Assembly: GCA_032622095.1 (NCBI GenBank)
Contig: CP136069.1
Coordinates: 87,630,958 to 87,694,957 of the forward strand
Length of the DNA stretch: 64,000 nucleotides
DNA from: Siphonodentalium dalli
Taxonomy: Eukaryota; Mollusca; Scaphopoda; Gadilida; Siphonodentaliidae
Reading direction: 5' to 3'
A model generated the notes under the pieces. That model searched no databases, was not told the origin of the DNA, and saw only the letters and a list, made by a program, of their open reading frames with translations. Both the position numbers and the translations under genes were made by a program. Shown here in pieces: positions 25,262-38,328 of this stretch (positions are counted from its first letter, which is position 1; every line of letters starts with the position of its first letter).

Positions 25262-26591
25262 AGTTTGAGAAAAGACCTTTAGTTTCTGTTTACTTTGGAT
25301 TTGGGTGATTACAGAACTAAACAAAAGTGAAGGAGATCAAGAGGTTTGTTGGCCATGGGTATAGGCTAATGTAAAATGTATGTTAGACTTTGTTGCAAGC
25401 AATATATAAATATAGAGTTGTCATTCTTCCATTGGTGTGCAACAGTTTTCCAACAAAAAAGGCTATGCACGTTTTATCGGAAATTTATGAAGCATATTTT
25501 TATGAATTTACATACACTGGAATTCTCGTACCGTTTGAACTCTTCAATCCTGACTGGAATAGATATTAGGTATACAACTCGCCGGCGTTCACATTTTGAC
25601 ATTACCAGGTTTCATACATGCTGACTTGTTCTGAAATGTCACTTTTGGTGCAAATTGTAATATTACATTACTTAGAACGTTATATTTTAATCTGAAGAAT
25701 TTTCAGAGACAATAATATATGGTTCTAAGTAATCTAATCGTACTGTTTCATACAGTTCGTAAAAATGGATAGATACGATACTCGATAGACCTGCGCCATT
25801 GATTGTGATCGTATTCACACTACACACATCATATAAATATACAAATAGAACACAATTCAGTGTATATTGAAAGAATTTATTTTCCAAACTTTGATGGAAT
25901 GATCAATGCAGGTTATTCAAGTATTTCAAGCAAAATATTATATTCTATTGATCACTGAGTGATGAGATAATAAGATATATTTGTAACTTTGCACCCTTGA
26001 CAATTCACTGGCACGAAGACAATCATAGCGGAAAATTCATTTTTTTTCAATCAAACAAAACAGTTCGAAAACGTAAATATATGACTAAACATTCATAACA
26101 CTGAACCAACCAACTGAAAAGGTCCGGGTCTGAGTCTGACACTCCAAGTCAATAACTCAGCCATGCATGTGTTCACACTGAAGACAGTATAATGTCTGAA
26201 TTAACGTGTCACCATATTAGAGTTTTGGCATTAAGCCATGAAGTGTGGCGACGGAACTAAGTATTTTTCACAAGTGTGATAATTCTATTACCCTATTGTG
26301 TTAACTTGTGAAGTTTGCCACGTGTTCAGGTATTGACTGGAGTCTTACATGACAATAAGCGCGTATTTACTAAATTCTGCACAATTTTCATGAAATGAAA
26401 CGAAGAAATTAATGGTGTAACCGATATTCGAAAAATAAAGGAATCTCCCTACGGTTTTCAAATCGAATCGAGTAAGTTCCAAAAACAAATAAAAAATCAC
26501 ATTCTAGGGGCCATTCCTAAAATAACCTGGATAATCCATGTTTGAGACAACTCATCATGTGTGATTCGATCTGCCTTCTATCTATGCTCAC
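25262..26591. other. Intron, nothing recognised
   Basis: AT-rich; no exon of the host gene could be placed here. Confidence 0.5.
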
Positions 26592-26726
26592 CGCTGGTTT
26601 TTCCTTCACTATTCTCAAAAGAACAACTTCTTCTCCATTTACTTGCAAAAGGCGATGTGCTGCAGTCAGTTGAATATGCACAGTAGAATGGATCATCAAA
26701 GGTACAAGCATTGTGTAGTATACCCA
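26592..26726 (-). CDS. Exon 9: MAM4, N-terminal half
   Basis: This 135-nt phase 1-1 exon has acceptor TTTTTCCAG and donor AGCG|GTGAGC. It encodes CTFDDPFYCAY, then an extra pair of cysteines and a W (KWRRSC). It joins exon 10 through an Asp codon to give SD-CFMALRTMG. The extra cysteines are not standard for MAM and could form an additional disulfide. Confidence 0.8.
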
Positions 26727-26924
26727 CTGGAAAAAAAACTTAATAGTTACTGTGTTTTCAAGATAATTCAAACTCATTTTCATAACAAAACAAATCTCTT
26801 TGAACTAATCAACCCGGGAGTGTACTAGATAATATAAATCAGCTTTCATTTTTTTGTGATTTCATGGAGATGGATTCAGCATCAGATTTAATCCTTCGAC
26901 GACTGGAGCTTCTGGAAATTTGAC

Positions 26925-27205
26925 AAAAACCCTGTGCCAATGCATTCTCTTATATATGTGAGTCTACCATAGGGAGCCTCACATATATAAGAGAATACAT
27001 TGACATAACAATATTTACCTTGACATTGTAAGCCAATGCATTCTCTTATATATGGGAGTCTCCCATAGGGAGCCTTGCATATATAAGAGAATACATTGGC
27101 CTAACAATATTTACCTCGACCTTGTAAGCCAGTGCATATATAAGAGAATGCTCTGGCACATGATCTTTAATGCTGCACCAGCACAGCTCCCGTCATGAAA
27201 AGGTT
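26925..27205. repeat. 'ATATAAGAGAATGCA' hairpin repeat, three hairpins
   Basis: Arms CCAATGCATTCTCTTATATA and inverse around GAGTCTCCCATAGGGAGCC. Confidence 0.82.
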
Positions 27206-27547
27206 CAAATGCATGTCACATACCTAATTTCAACTCATTTGTGATATGACACCTCAGAAATCCCAGCCATTCTAGATATGTGCTTTGAATTGGAGTTCCA
27301 TAGACATAAATCTGAAAGATTATGGTTGGCTTTTTAATAGAATACCCCCCTCAGCTGGAATCCAGCATCTTTGTTAAAACAGACACCAGCATCCGAAATA
27401 TTCCATAACTGAGAGGTGGCATACAGAATATGCCCTTAATACGCCATAATCAGATTAAAAAAGGGGGTTGCCAGTCAAGTCTTTTTTAAAAGAGACTAAC
27501 GTCACCCACACATATAATTGAAACTAGCTAATCTAAAAAATACTTAC

Positions 27548-27886
27548 CCTGGCAAGATTCTGTCTCAGAGAAAACTATGTTGTCCAAGTAAATTATTCCA
27601 TTTATGTCACTCCCAGACTCAGCAATAAAGCTAGCAATCAGTGGCTTGTTCTGTGGTATGGAGACACACGCAGAGATAAATTCATTGTACGAGTTATCTT
27701 GTGTTGTTACCAGTTCAGCATCTGTTTCAGTATCCTTCAGCATAAACTTCAGTTTTCCAGTGGCAGATGTGGTGATGTAATAATCAAATTTTACGCTCAT
27801 CAATCCGCTAGAGTTAAATTTAGGCGATTGTAAAATTGCAACCTCTCCCTCTGAAGGATCGTAGTTTCTGATATATGCATATTTCG
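27548..27886 (-). CDS. Exon 8: MAM3, C-terminal half
   Basis: This 339-nt phase 1-1 exon has acceptor TTATTGTAG and donor CAGG|GTAAGT. It encodes KYAYIRNY, VAILQSPKF, SVKFDYYI and GIIYLDNIVFSETESC, covering all strands of the second half of a MAM domain and ending at its last conserved cysteine. Confidence 0.88.
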
Positions 27887-28324
27887 CTACAATAAACAAA
27901 AAGAAACATGCTTACTTTCTTGAGTCCATTTAGGCCGAATAAATAAAAAATACTGTGTCCTCTCTCATCACCTGATGGCTTCATTAACCCTTTCAGTGCC
28001 AAGTCTGATTTTTGATACACAAATCAGACTTGGCACTGAAAGGGTTAAGCTGTTAAATTTTTGATAATAAATCCAACAATGGACTGTCATTTGTTGAGCT
28101 TAATTATTAGCTAAACATAATTCTTCAAATTAAATTATGAATAACCCAAGATTGATCCAAATTGTTAAGACGAAAATAGTAGTAATTTAGTAGATTGAAG
28201 AATTTTTAATGATTGCGAACAATTGATTTTATATAGTGAGTTACACAAAGTTGTTTTGAGAAAGAAACAGACATGACGAGACATCCATTGATCTCAAAAT
28301 TCCCTGACCTACCAGCCTGCAAAC

Positions 28325-28605
28325 AGTGTCTGCCATCTGCAGAATGAGGTCCCTACAGGGTGAATTTAGTAATGCTATTCAGCACAGCAGGCTAGCATCA
28401 CTAAATTCACCCTCTGGGAACCTCATTCTGCCAAGCCTCTATGGGAGACCTAGGATCAAATTGAATTTCCCAAGCTGAAGTAGGTGATACTCACCCATTA
28501 TAGTCACCTCGATTATGCATGTCTGTCATTTGCAGAATGAGGTCCCCAGAAGGTGAGTTTAGTCACTAAATTAACCCTCAGCGGACGTCATTTTACAAAT
28601 CTACA
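28325..28605. repeat. GCAGAATGAGG foldback repeat, composite
   Basis: Hairpin, shared tail, then a second half-hairpin. Confidence 0.8.
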
Positions 28606-28612
28606 TCTACAG

Positions 28613-31340
28613 TATACCCCATACCATACCATTATTAGGGGGAGCATGAATAAAAGATATTTACATGGGTAAAAGAAATTTTAGTTTTTTTGTTGTTTAT
28701 TATTAAATAAGAGAATTTGAGTTATATGTACCATTCTTTTGACAGACACACTATTTGCAGGCTCGCGATCAACCAGCTGATTGTACTAACATAAAGATTA
28801 AAAAATTGTTGTAATTCAAGAAGAATTCATGCAGGCAAATAAACATCGAAGATGGCCTCGTCCAGTTTTGTGCCTAATAATAGTGAATCTATCAGAAAAA
28901 AAATTCTAGAGCTAACTTGACCAAGAATCACAAAAATACACAAACCAAGTAAGGGAACATAATTCCAAGTAAAACAAATCGGGAAAAACACGGTTTTCGA
29001 ATTCAATCGAGATATTGCTGTGAAAGATCCATATACTAAATATGAATGGAATCGGTTGATGCTTGTTCAGGTTACCATGCTAGAGGCTTTAATATTACTA
29101 ACAAGAATTCACATCAGAGATGCAGCATCGAGCTGTGGTAGCTATGCGAAAAAATCATACACATCACTATTGAGATTGTCTGACATTCACAGAAATGAAC
29201 TAACAATTGCACCACCCAGAGTACCCCCCAGCCAAGGTGGCTTTCCGCTGATTTGCTGATGTGGCTTAATTCTAAAGATATCTTAGTCTGGCCTGTGATG
29301 ACTAAATAGATACCAAAAATGATTGAAATCGTATATCTGTTCATGTTATCAAGCCGGACAGACCAATATGGCAAAAAATTGACAAACTAAGGTCAACAAC
29401 TCAGACAAAATGAAAATGCGAACGTCTTTGGGCACTCTTTTGAAAGCATTCAAGATGGTATTAAAACCTCCATAGCAAATTTAATTCAGATCCGATAATC
29501 TGTTGCTGAGATATCTGCACAAACAGACAGAAAGAAATACTTTCCAGAAAGAATGATAAATCTTAAATGGAAAACACATAACAACATCATGGAAAGTAGT
29601 CATGATGGTGAACCTCCATACCAAATTTCATTAGACCCTATACCCGCAAGGGCAGAATTATTCCCTCGCTAAGATCCCCCGATGATTCCCGAGGCCATTC
29701 GGTATGTTTCGGAAATACACAACAATAACAAAAGTTGCCGCTGTACTTTTGAAATTGTTTTAAGATATCCTCGACACGTGTTTCACATCAAATGATATTG
29801 CACAGTACAATACATTAATAACTATAATCCTCAATCCGATCAACCAACACAGAGAAAACGGAGACGAATTGCATTAATAGAGACTGACAGTGACTGAAAT
29901 TCGCAATGTGAGTGCTTCAAATTCAAGTTCAAAACAACTTTTATGAATGAACTGTGACGTCACATGGAATCGCGTGCAACGTATATTCATGCGCACTAAA
30001 CAAAATATTTCCTAGTTTGTATCATTATTTTATTGCCTCCCATGGTAGATAATATGGTAAAACATACCAGAAATAACTAATATATAATTATGTTGAGTAT
30101 TGTTGGAGATTTTGTCCATTGAATTCAATTTTCGTTAGACATAATTATGCGCGTGCCATTGCGGGTTAAGAGAATTTAGCAAATCGAGTTAATCGTGTGA
30201 CACAAATAAACTTACAGGTTGGGACAATTTACTCAAGAAAACTAATCGTCAGACACAAATCCAAGGATTTTGGCTTTTAAAAAAACTCTTAAATGAAATT
30301 GGTGTGGTGGGTTCTGTCACACGAATGGTAGATAACGTGTAATATACACAGTGTGTTTGTACCAAGAATCTCCGTCACAGGTTCGGCAGTGATGTTCGGG
30401 AATCTTCGGGGGATCTTAGCACCGAGTGATGTTCGGGAATCATCGGGCGATCTTAGCGAGGGAAGAATTCTATTTTTGCCCTATACCTATTTGTTGAGAT
30501 AGATTCACGGATGGACAAAAACCCCACATTTCCAGATAAACAAGATGGCTGCCAGCAGCCATGTTTTTAATAATTTTTGAGGGAATAAATTGACAGCTCT
30601 GATCTAGAGGCCATTCCAAAGATCAATATAAAGTTTGGTGACGATGAGGAATGTGGCCTGTAGGTTGTGCAAAAAGATTTAGTCATGCAAAGAGTAAAGT
30701 CCATTTTCATGCAAAGTCACATTACTCAATAAGGGCCGTAACTCTGGAAAACATTAATGGACAAAACCCACTGTTTGTTAATACTCTTTCCCCCATGTTG
30801 GTTCATCAACCTACTGAAGATCAATAAAATCCCCGAATGATGATGACAAAGATATAGAGCTTCAAAGTTGTTATGGATGAACTCATGGACTCAACAAGAC
30901 TATTGAGGAATTATCATATACTGAATATAAACAAAATAAGCTGATATTTGTTCAAATTATCTCACGAATGCCATCTGTAGACACTCGCCTGTCACCTCCG
31001 CTTCAAACCGACCACGCAAACTATAGGTTGAGTTTTTGGAAAAAGTTGACCAAAAATAAATAAACTAAGAGCATTAACACTGGCAGGAAATTTAGGCCCC
31101 ATTTACTGTGTGCATCTGTCACACGTGATTATAAACTCACATACCAACAAGAGATGCACTTCAAAGATGGCCTTGTCAAGTTTTTTTGCCCATAAGAGTG
31201 AATCTATCTGACGGATAATAACTAAAAATGACAAACTAAGAAAGCATAACTCAGAACTAAGGGCCATAACTCAGGTAAAACAAAATCGAACATACCAGGT
31301 TTTTGGAAAGAAAGATCATGTGGCCGACAGGTGATGGGAA
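28613..31340. repeat. Diverged 'GGGCCATAACTC' dispersed repeats
   Basis: Blocks at 28850-29640 and 30490-31330 share phrases such as AAGATGGCCT.GTC.AGTTTT and CATAACTC.GG.AAAA. The 834-bp transposon lies between them. No host coding potential seen. Confidence 0.45.
29645..30478. mobile_element. Non-autonomous DNA transposon with 9-bp duplications (834 bp, Mutator- or hAT-like)
   Basis: It is flanked by CCCTATACC at 29636-29644 and 30479-30487. The near-terminal inverted repeat TTCCCTCGCTAAGATC is conserved, followed by repeated CGATGATTCCCGA words. The outermost ~15 nt of the two ends match poorly. Nine bases of duplication favour Mutator-like; an 8-bp reading would suit hAT. Confidence 0.65.
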
Positions 31341-32832
31341 TAACAGTTGCATATGCGCAGACAGGGTTAAAAATTAATTTGATATATTTTTTAGCCATTG
31401 TCTCGTTTGTACTGACTACTGTACGATAAATTAATCAACTGTTAATCCTTCCATATATTTCTGTTGTAAAACTATGAATTTAAATGTGAATGTATAATCA
31501 TATGCCATGAAAATTAACTTTGATAAATACACTAGTTGAAAATTTTATAATTCAGGTATTACCATGAAATCTATATCAGTGACCAGGGTTCAGTTTTCTG
31601 TTCACAGATGATAAATTTAGTTAAATGTCTTAATATTTATGGAAATAACATGTAATCAGGTGAATCGTTATGTGATTTTCAAATTACAGCGATAATTTTA
31701 TAGCCCAATACAATCGCCCAGTATTCTATTCTCTGTTGCAAGGAAACAGGGTTTTTGGGAAAGGAATTTTTTAATTTGCATAGACAGGCTGACCATTGTA
31801 CTATGGACCCTACATTTTGAACCTAGCAAAACCCTGTATTGAGTCAGCCATTTTTGAAAAACATGACTATAAATCTCTCCAGTCAATGTTTGAGCTATTA
31901 CTATCTAAAGACATATTATACACTGACTTCACTATTTCAAACTGATGAGCATCCATTGGGTAAGGCTCTACCAAGTCCAATAGATGCCAAATCCCCAAAG
32001 CAGATATAAACCGTTTAAGTGACAGTATTAGCTACATATTTTATTTATCCATCGTGGGGAACTCTGTCATTTTCATAAGTTTTACATTTGTTACTTCGAT
32101 GACACTCTTAGAATTATGAGGTCAAGCAAACTAATTAGCATTCATGATGTGGGCAAACCGAAGTGCAGCTTTAGAGGGAAACAGTCTGTTGGCTTTTATA
32201 AGTTATTCTAAGACGACCTTATTCCGCGATGATTTATATACTTTTTAGAGTGAAAACGTATATCCTTTTATGAATTTTGTATCAATAACAGTAAATTATG
32301 GACGATAAAAATGTTCTAAAATCACAATGACTTAATTTAGACCAGTGGAGGTCCCTAGTTATCTGTGCAGTTTGCATAAAATATAATTACGACATGGAAG
32401 TAGTACCTGCCTAATAAAATATGTTGACCTAATAAACCTACATTGATGTAGCAGGCTTTATGTGGGCAATAGAGGAAGTGAGTGTTGGATAAATTATGCC
32501 AACTACACCCATTTTAAGAATGTATTATTAAACTATCATAGGCAAAATATTCAGCAACATCAATTATGTCCTTTCATAAAACACAAAATATGAACTGCGC
32601 AGATATGTAAACAAACAGTCCCAAACAAATTACTGGTAAACAAATGATTTCACCAACGAGAGTCACTTTATTTAATTTAAATGAAAGAACGATGTTGTGT
32701 GCTGGTCATTTTAATACACAAGTTTATTTGCCATGAGCCACAGCAGAGTGTTTCCAATCGCTTTAGGAACTATCATCTGATTAGCTGTCAACCAAAGTAA
32801 TGGATGTTCTAGTATAATAACACATGGATCTG
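31341..32832. other. Intron, nothing recognised
   Basis: AT-rich, short ORFs only, no repeat with visible ends. Confidence 0.5.
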
Positions 32833-33038
32833 CAGTAATGCCCTAAATAATCGACTCCTTAACCATAGCAGAATTAAGGTTAATTTTTCAGGATTTAGTC
32901 GGAAATATGTTTGTTGCCATTCACCGGAAAGCTCTGAGCTTTCTGATGAATGGCAACAAGCCATATTTTCGACTAAATCCTGAAAAATTACCCAAAATTC
33001 TTCTGCGGTTAAGGAGACAATAATTTAGGGCTTTATTG
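32833..33038. repeat. Palindromic MITE, full copy
   Basis: Both arms are present, the centre is shortened to GAAAGCTCTGAGCTTTC. It ends 42 nt beyond the donor of exon 7. Confidence 0.86.
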
Positions 33039-33080
33039 TACAAGATAATTGCTTGTTAAATAACTCATTAAACAACTTAC

Positions 33081-33188
33081 AATAAACCTCTAGACCCCAG
33101 CGGTAGCGAGACAATGTTTCGTTCGCTCTGCTCGCTTTAATATTCCATTTGCACATGCTACCAAGATTAAAGTCACAGTTTAGTTGAC
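33081..33188 (-). CDS. Exon 7: MAM3, N-terminal half
   Basis: This 108-nt phase 1-1 exon has acceptor TTATTGCAG and donor TATT|GTAAGT. It encodes NCDFNLGSMCKW and YRWGLEVY, the CdFE...C.W start and the later W of a MAM domain. It joins exon 6 through a Ser codon directly after its last cysteine (CPS-QLNC). A palindromic MITE begins 42 nt past the donor. A short middle exon like those of MAM5 and MAM6 may be missing between this and exon 8. Confidence 0.83.
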
Positions 33189-33820
33189 CTGCAATAAATA
33201 CTGATGTTTTAAAACAAAGGTCAAATGCAGATAAGAAACCTAGAAATGAACAATTTAGCCATGTTTTTACCTGGCGAGTATACAACATTATCATAAGTAC
33301 AGTTGTTATTATATTGTAGCGATGTTTCAAAGTATAGATTTATATCTTTAGCGCAAAGTCCTACTTTCTAAAGATGGTCTATCTCTTCCTATGACAAGTG
33401 CTACATAGTGTTCTGGAAAAAAATAATAAATATTAATCGAAAACCCTGTCCGGAAACATTTCTATCAATTAATATTGATTTTATTTCAAATTTTCTGGTA
33501 TAATATATTTACTCAATTTGTGACCAGTTCGGCTAAGCCAAATCTCTATCTGAGATTTCCTGATAGTTTCATGACAGTATGTTCTAAAAACAGTAATGAA
33601 AACATGGCCCAATTGATTATCACATAATATAAGAAAATATCGATATAAAATCAAAATTAATTGATAGAATCATTTCCGAACAGATGGCTTTGACTCATTT
33701 TTATTATTTTATACCCTGGAAACAATATAAAACTTCTTTAGGAAGAGATAGACCATCATTAAACAATCATATTTTTGTCACCTTTGACCTTTGCCCCATG
33801 CACTTATTCACTACATTCTG

Positions 33821-33960
33821 CAGTAATGCCCTAAATAATCGACTCCTTAAACAGTGAGAGCTTTCCGATGAATGGCAACAAGACATATTTCCGACTAAAT
33901 CCTGAAAAATTACCTATAATTCTGCTGTGGTTAAGGAGTCGATTATTTAGAACATTACTG
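33821..33960. repeat. Palindromic MITE with left arm deleted
   Basis: It ends 13 nt beyond the donor of exon 6, the closest approach to a host splice site. Confidence 0.86.
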
Positions 33961-33973
33961 TATTTATACATAC

Positions 33974-34309
33974 TTGGACAAGGTTCCGAGAAGAGTCCAA
34001 TCTGGTCAATGGCGATATCTCCTGAATATCCATCTCCCCTCTCTGCAATGAATGTCACTGTGTTTCCTTTAAATGGAATGCATTCCTCGATCCATTTCGA
34101 GCTTTGATTTCCTGACTTGCTCCATACAACATTTGAGTCAGAGTTTCGTATGGATAGCTGACCAACATCTTTTCCAAGCATGTGATAATAGAATAGTAAG
34201 TTTTGCTCTCCTGCAGCGTAATCTTGGTTCAAACTGAAATGCACAGATGTGGTGTCGCCTGATGTCCCGTCACTGGCATCTGCATACAAATAGTAGTCTC
34301 CACTAACAG
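33974..34309 (-). CDS. Exon 6: MAM2, C-terminal half
   Basis: This 336-nt phase 1-1 exon has acceptor GTTTTTTAG and donor CCAA|GTATGT. It encodes SGDYYLYADASDG, LLFYYHML and GDIAIDQIGLFSEPCP, the full second half of a MAM domain. Spliced directly to exon 3 it gives DDT-T-VSGDYYLYADAS, a seamless MAM. Spliced to exon 5 it leaves the SRCR domain embedded. A palindromic MITE ends only 13 nt past the donor. Confidence 0.88.
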
Positions 34310-34477
34310 CTAAAAAACAAATTTAACCTCAATTTTAATACGGCTGTAATGATTTAGGAGAAGTGATAGCCCATTGTGATATGTGGTGTGTGGGAATGTG
34401 TCTGTTACCTGGAAGGAGGGCGGGTAGTGTGTTATTTAACTAATGCGATGATAAGCGTATGTGAGGGTGAGACTGAA

Positions 34478-35112
34478 ACTAGAGATGGGCTTGTCCCTAA
34501 TGGGACTAAGTAATACCCCCCCCCCCCTTATTCAAAATGTTATTCGAATGAAGTAGCCATTACCATATATTTGGCACTGAAATTATGTCAACAGGTAACC
34601 CTAACCCTAAACCCCCTAACCCTAACCCTAATCCTAAATTTATTGACTGAATAAAAGCTCGGACAAAATTATGCATGTTGCGAAAAAATTTCTAAGTTGA
34701 AAAAGGGGGATAACTCCACCAACAAATGTCGGACAGACATCATAAATGCAGGTGCACAGGTTCCCATGGTACTAAATACCTGTGCCAAGTTTAAAAAAAA
34801 TTGACCTAAAAATGTAGGAATAAAAGCTCGGACAAAATTATACATGTTGCAAACATTTTTTAAGTCGAAAAAGGGGGGATAACTCCACCAAAAAAAGTCT
34901 GACAGACGTCATAATCACAGGTGCACAGGTTCCCATGGTGGTTGATGGCTGTGCCAAGTTTCACGGAAAATGATCATAAAACGACTGAGAAAACTCTGGA
35001 CAAAATTGTGTCCACGGACGCATTGACGGATGGACAGATGGCTTGACAGACGGACGGACAGACAAGCTAATACCAGTATACCCCCCACAACTCGTTGCGG
35101 GTGGTATAATTA
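34478..35112 (+). repeat. Dispersed TACCCCCC repeat, full copy
   Basis: Same layout as 4150-4757. It contains a short run of CCCTAA repeats near 34600. Confidence 0.7.
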
Positions 35113-37747
35113 TGTAAATATCTACTGTGTGTGATGTGTTATTTTTCTACTTCTTATTCGTTATTGGACATATTTATACTTCTTGTGTGGTCATGTTTTC
35201 TATGTGTATATATGTTAAATGTATGTGTTCGTATTTGATAACTCTTCATTAGATGGAGGAAAATAAAGATATATATAGACAACGGATAGTCAAATTTGAT
35301 AAGGCCACGCCTCCTTCTAATTTGATATAGCCACAGCCTCCTTCGTAAGCATATTTTTATTGGGGTGGAAGCTTGTTTAAAGTTATTAAATTTTCCATTG
35401 AATTCTTTTTGCATATTATTCATACAGCACATATCTCCTAGAAACGAATAAATTACCAAACATGTGAAATAAATGCCATAAGATTACGATAATTACTACA
35501 CATTGGCTTCGAATAGTTGATTTTCGATCGCAGGTATCTTGCTTCAAACAATGTTTGAGAACTATATTGTTCGGCTGATTTTCCTCACCTGATTTGCGCT
35601 TATTTTTGGCGCCATCAGTATCTTGTAAACAATTCACGCCACCAGGATTTCGATTCATCATTCAAGAATAAATTCGTTCTCAAAACTACGGGCAATAAAT
35701 ATAATTTCTCCCGTGTATTGTTTTTATTAATCATACTCAGTGTAAAATTGACAAGGTAATTCTTAAATTCAGATAACGAAATGCGCTAAATCATTAATTT
35801 TGAAAATGGTGCGTTTTGCACGTGTTCGCCTCGCCGCCTATACTGACACAAATAAAACATAACACAAGTTTTACGCAGTCAATTCTTTAATTTTTCACAT
35901 CACAATTTGGCGTATTTCCTGGAGACTATCTAAGTGATAATGCGCAGTGAATGTGAACATTAGTAATCACACAAGAACAAAATAATCAGCGGTGACAAAA
36001 ATGTTTACCCCTCCGAGAACCTCATATGCACCTAATGTTCGTACTTGAGTGACCCAGTTATGATCGATAGATCCCTGCACATTTCGATGCGTCGATCATG
36101 CCATTATATATGACATAATATTTATTGGCAAGTCATTTTAAAACAATGGACTGGCTATTAATATCGAAAGTAAACTAAATAAAAGTTAGCAAGACATCTT
36201 TTTGAAGAAAAAAAATGGCGAAATATGGGAGCAGGCCTACTACAAATAAATCGCATCGTGTTACCTTGACCTTGATGATGCAATCGTGAAATACGACACT
36301 GTCAACATAATTAGGCTATGTCGAAATAATCAATGCAGCCTTATAATTAGTAGTAATTACAGAAAACGAAATTAATGTAGAATATGAAAAGCAGCCCATG
36401 CACACATTTAATTGCCAGTTAAATGTTATGATTACTTCGCCTATTTATAACCTTTGCACTGCAGATTTGCATGGAATTTTCCATTCATATTTTCACAGGT
36501 CTGTATAGACGCTCTTTATTTACCATATTACGATTCATGAAAAAGTATGGAATATTACTGCTAAATGTTGCTAAAAATTTACATGTACAGCAGGACACCC
36601 CCCCCCCCCCCCCCTATGTCATGTTACGAATTTCTAAAGCCTACTCTTGACTAAAGGGTAGAGAACCGAGTAGATATCCATGGCGTGCATGATCGATCTA
36701 CCTCCCCCACCCCCCGAAACTGCATGACCATGCAGAATGTAGGCATAACAGCAAAATTTCCTGCTTAGGCTAAAGTTATACCCACTGTGGATATATATTT
36801 TTCTTTCTACGGCTGTCTACTGGCGAGATTTGTTGTTTCCATGCATGTGCCGGTAAACAAAAATGCAATTGCGTTATAAGCACATCAAATGCTGCATGGA
36901 CATCGCACATTCCAATATAAATTTCGCCTAGGCTATGTATATTCGGAATATAGGCCTATGTGTACACAGGCCCGATATTTTTTTTAAGCTTGAGTTGTCC
37001 CATGTTTGAAATTGTTTTATAAATCCGTTCACTGTGTGAAATCTTCAAGATGTATTACTCTGCAATGCCACGTGTGTTGTTCCCAGAAACGTAAATATTG
37101 ATGACCCCAATTCCTGGAATCGGGCTAAAAATAGAACATACGACATCTCGTGTTAAGACTGCACTCGATTGTGCATGCATTAATTGTCGTCGGCGATTAA
37201 ATACAAATCTTTTAAATTTGCCATAATATATGTATTTCTTTATTTCCTCCATATTTAAAAGTCGGATGTATTTAAACATATTACAAACACAAGCTTTGAA
37301 GATAGTATAGGCCTACAACTGCATACATATTTGGGTATGCTCCCCGTGAATTGATTTATTGATTTTGAAGATTTCCCGATGGGTGGGGTGTATTGTCCGG
37401 GTAAAATACTGATATTATACGTAGCACCCACTGATCACCAAAGTATAACATATAATAGTTCTACGACACGTGTCCCCTGATACTTTAAAACTTTATACTA
37501 ACGATTTCTCATATTAGGAAACTATTAAATCAATAATGAAGATAGGCCTAAAAAACATAAAATCCCAATAAAAGTCCGGAGTAATCCTGATACAGAAACT
37601 TTCCAAACAACATGCGTTGTTTTCGGAATATGATACTCCGAAATGAAAGTAAACTCCGATAGAATCCCGATAGACTATGTAAATATTCCGATAATTTCCC
37701 GAAAAACAATATTTTCCTAAAAATAGTAAAATATATATCTCCTATAA

Positions 37748-38023
37748 GTATCTTGCCCACTAAACTATATGGTATATTCCCAATCTTAATTCTCGTAGTA
37801 GAAGGGTTAAAAAACCCGAAGTGACTCTCAGGTTCGTTTTCTTGAAAACGGTACGAAAATTCTCCAGTACGTTTTTTCCAAAATGGTACGCAATCTCAAG
37901 GTACGAATATCCAACGGGAATTCCTGGGAATTCCTCCCAATGACGCAGTGCGTCTATCTTTAGTATTACCTGAGCCACGTGATCCATCTTTGTTATAAGA
38001 GCCATGATTGCCAGGTAAGTCAT
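37748..38023. repeat. DIRS inverted terminal repeat, left (3' end of element)
   Basis: This is the inverted partner of 43478-43743. It differs mainly by a 10-bp tandem gain (AATTCCTGGG) and about one base change. The 40 nt outside it, down to the element end, are unique to this side. Confidence 0.92.
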
Positions 38024-38092
38024 CCCTTTTTTCCCTACGAGGACATTCCTCGTGAGCGGGGTGGGTGTCGAAACACTGGGAGGGAGCTCAGG

Positions 38093-38194
38093 GTTTAGTG
38101 GGCAAGATACTTATAGGAGATATATATTTTACTATTTTTAGGAAAATATTGTATCTCCGTCAAAGGTATCTTGCCCACTAAACTATATGGTATA
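38093..38194. repeat. DIRS internal complementary region
   Basis: The first 58 nt (38093-38150) are the exact reverse complement of the left end (37708-37765). The next 44 nt (38151-38194) are the exact reverse complement of the right end (43715-43758). The two join at AAAATATT|GTATCTCC. In the DIRS1 model this region templates completion of the ends and formation of the circular intermediate. Confidence 0.95.
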
Positions 38195-38328
38195 ATCTAG
38201 AATTTTCTGTCAGGTGGAGGCCACGAGGAAAGATAAAACCGCTGTTGACCTCAATCAATGAACTTGATTGATCGGATAAAATACATTCACACAATGATAG
38301 AAATAAAACTATGTACACCCTACGATTG

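Noticed and set aside
26517-26783. 88-codon minus-strand ORF as its own gene
   Set aside because: It is the wrong frame of the MAM4 N-half exon, which has proper splice sites in another frame.
26925-27205. CRISPR-like array
   Set aside because: The repeated units are AT-rich hairpins of a dispersed family in a eukaryote, with no unique spacers of constant length.
27235-27320. Possible extra exon between TCTTTCAG and TTAG|GTATGT
   Set aside because: The frame compatible with phase 1 contains a stop and the product resembles no MAM, LDLa or SRCR segment.
34600-34640. Telomere-like CCCTAA repeats
   Set aside because: Only a few imperfect units inside a dispersed repeat that also occurs elsewhere in the window; not a chromosome end.
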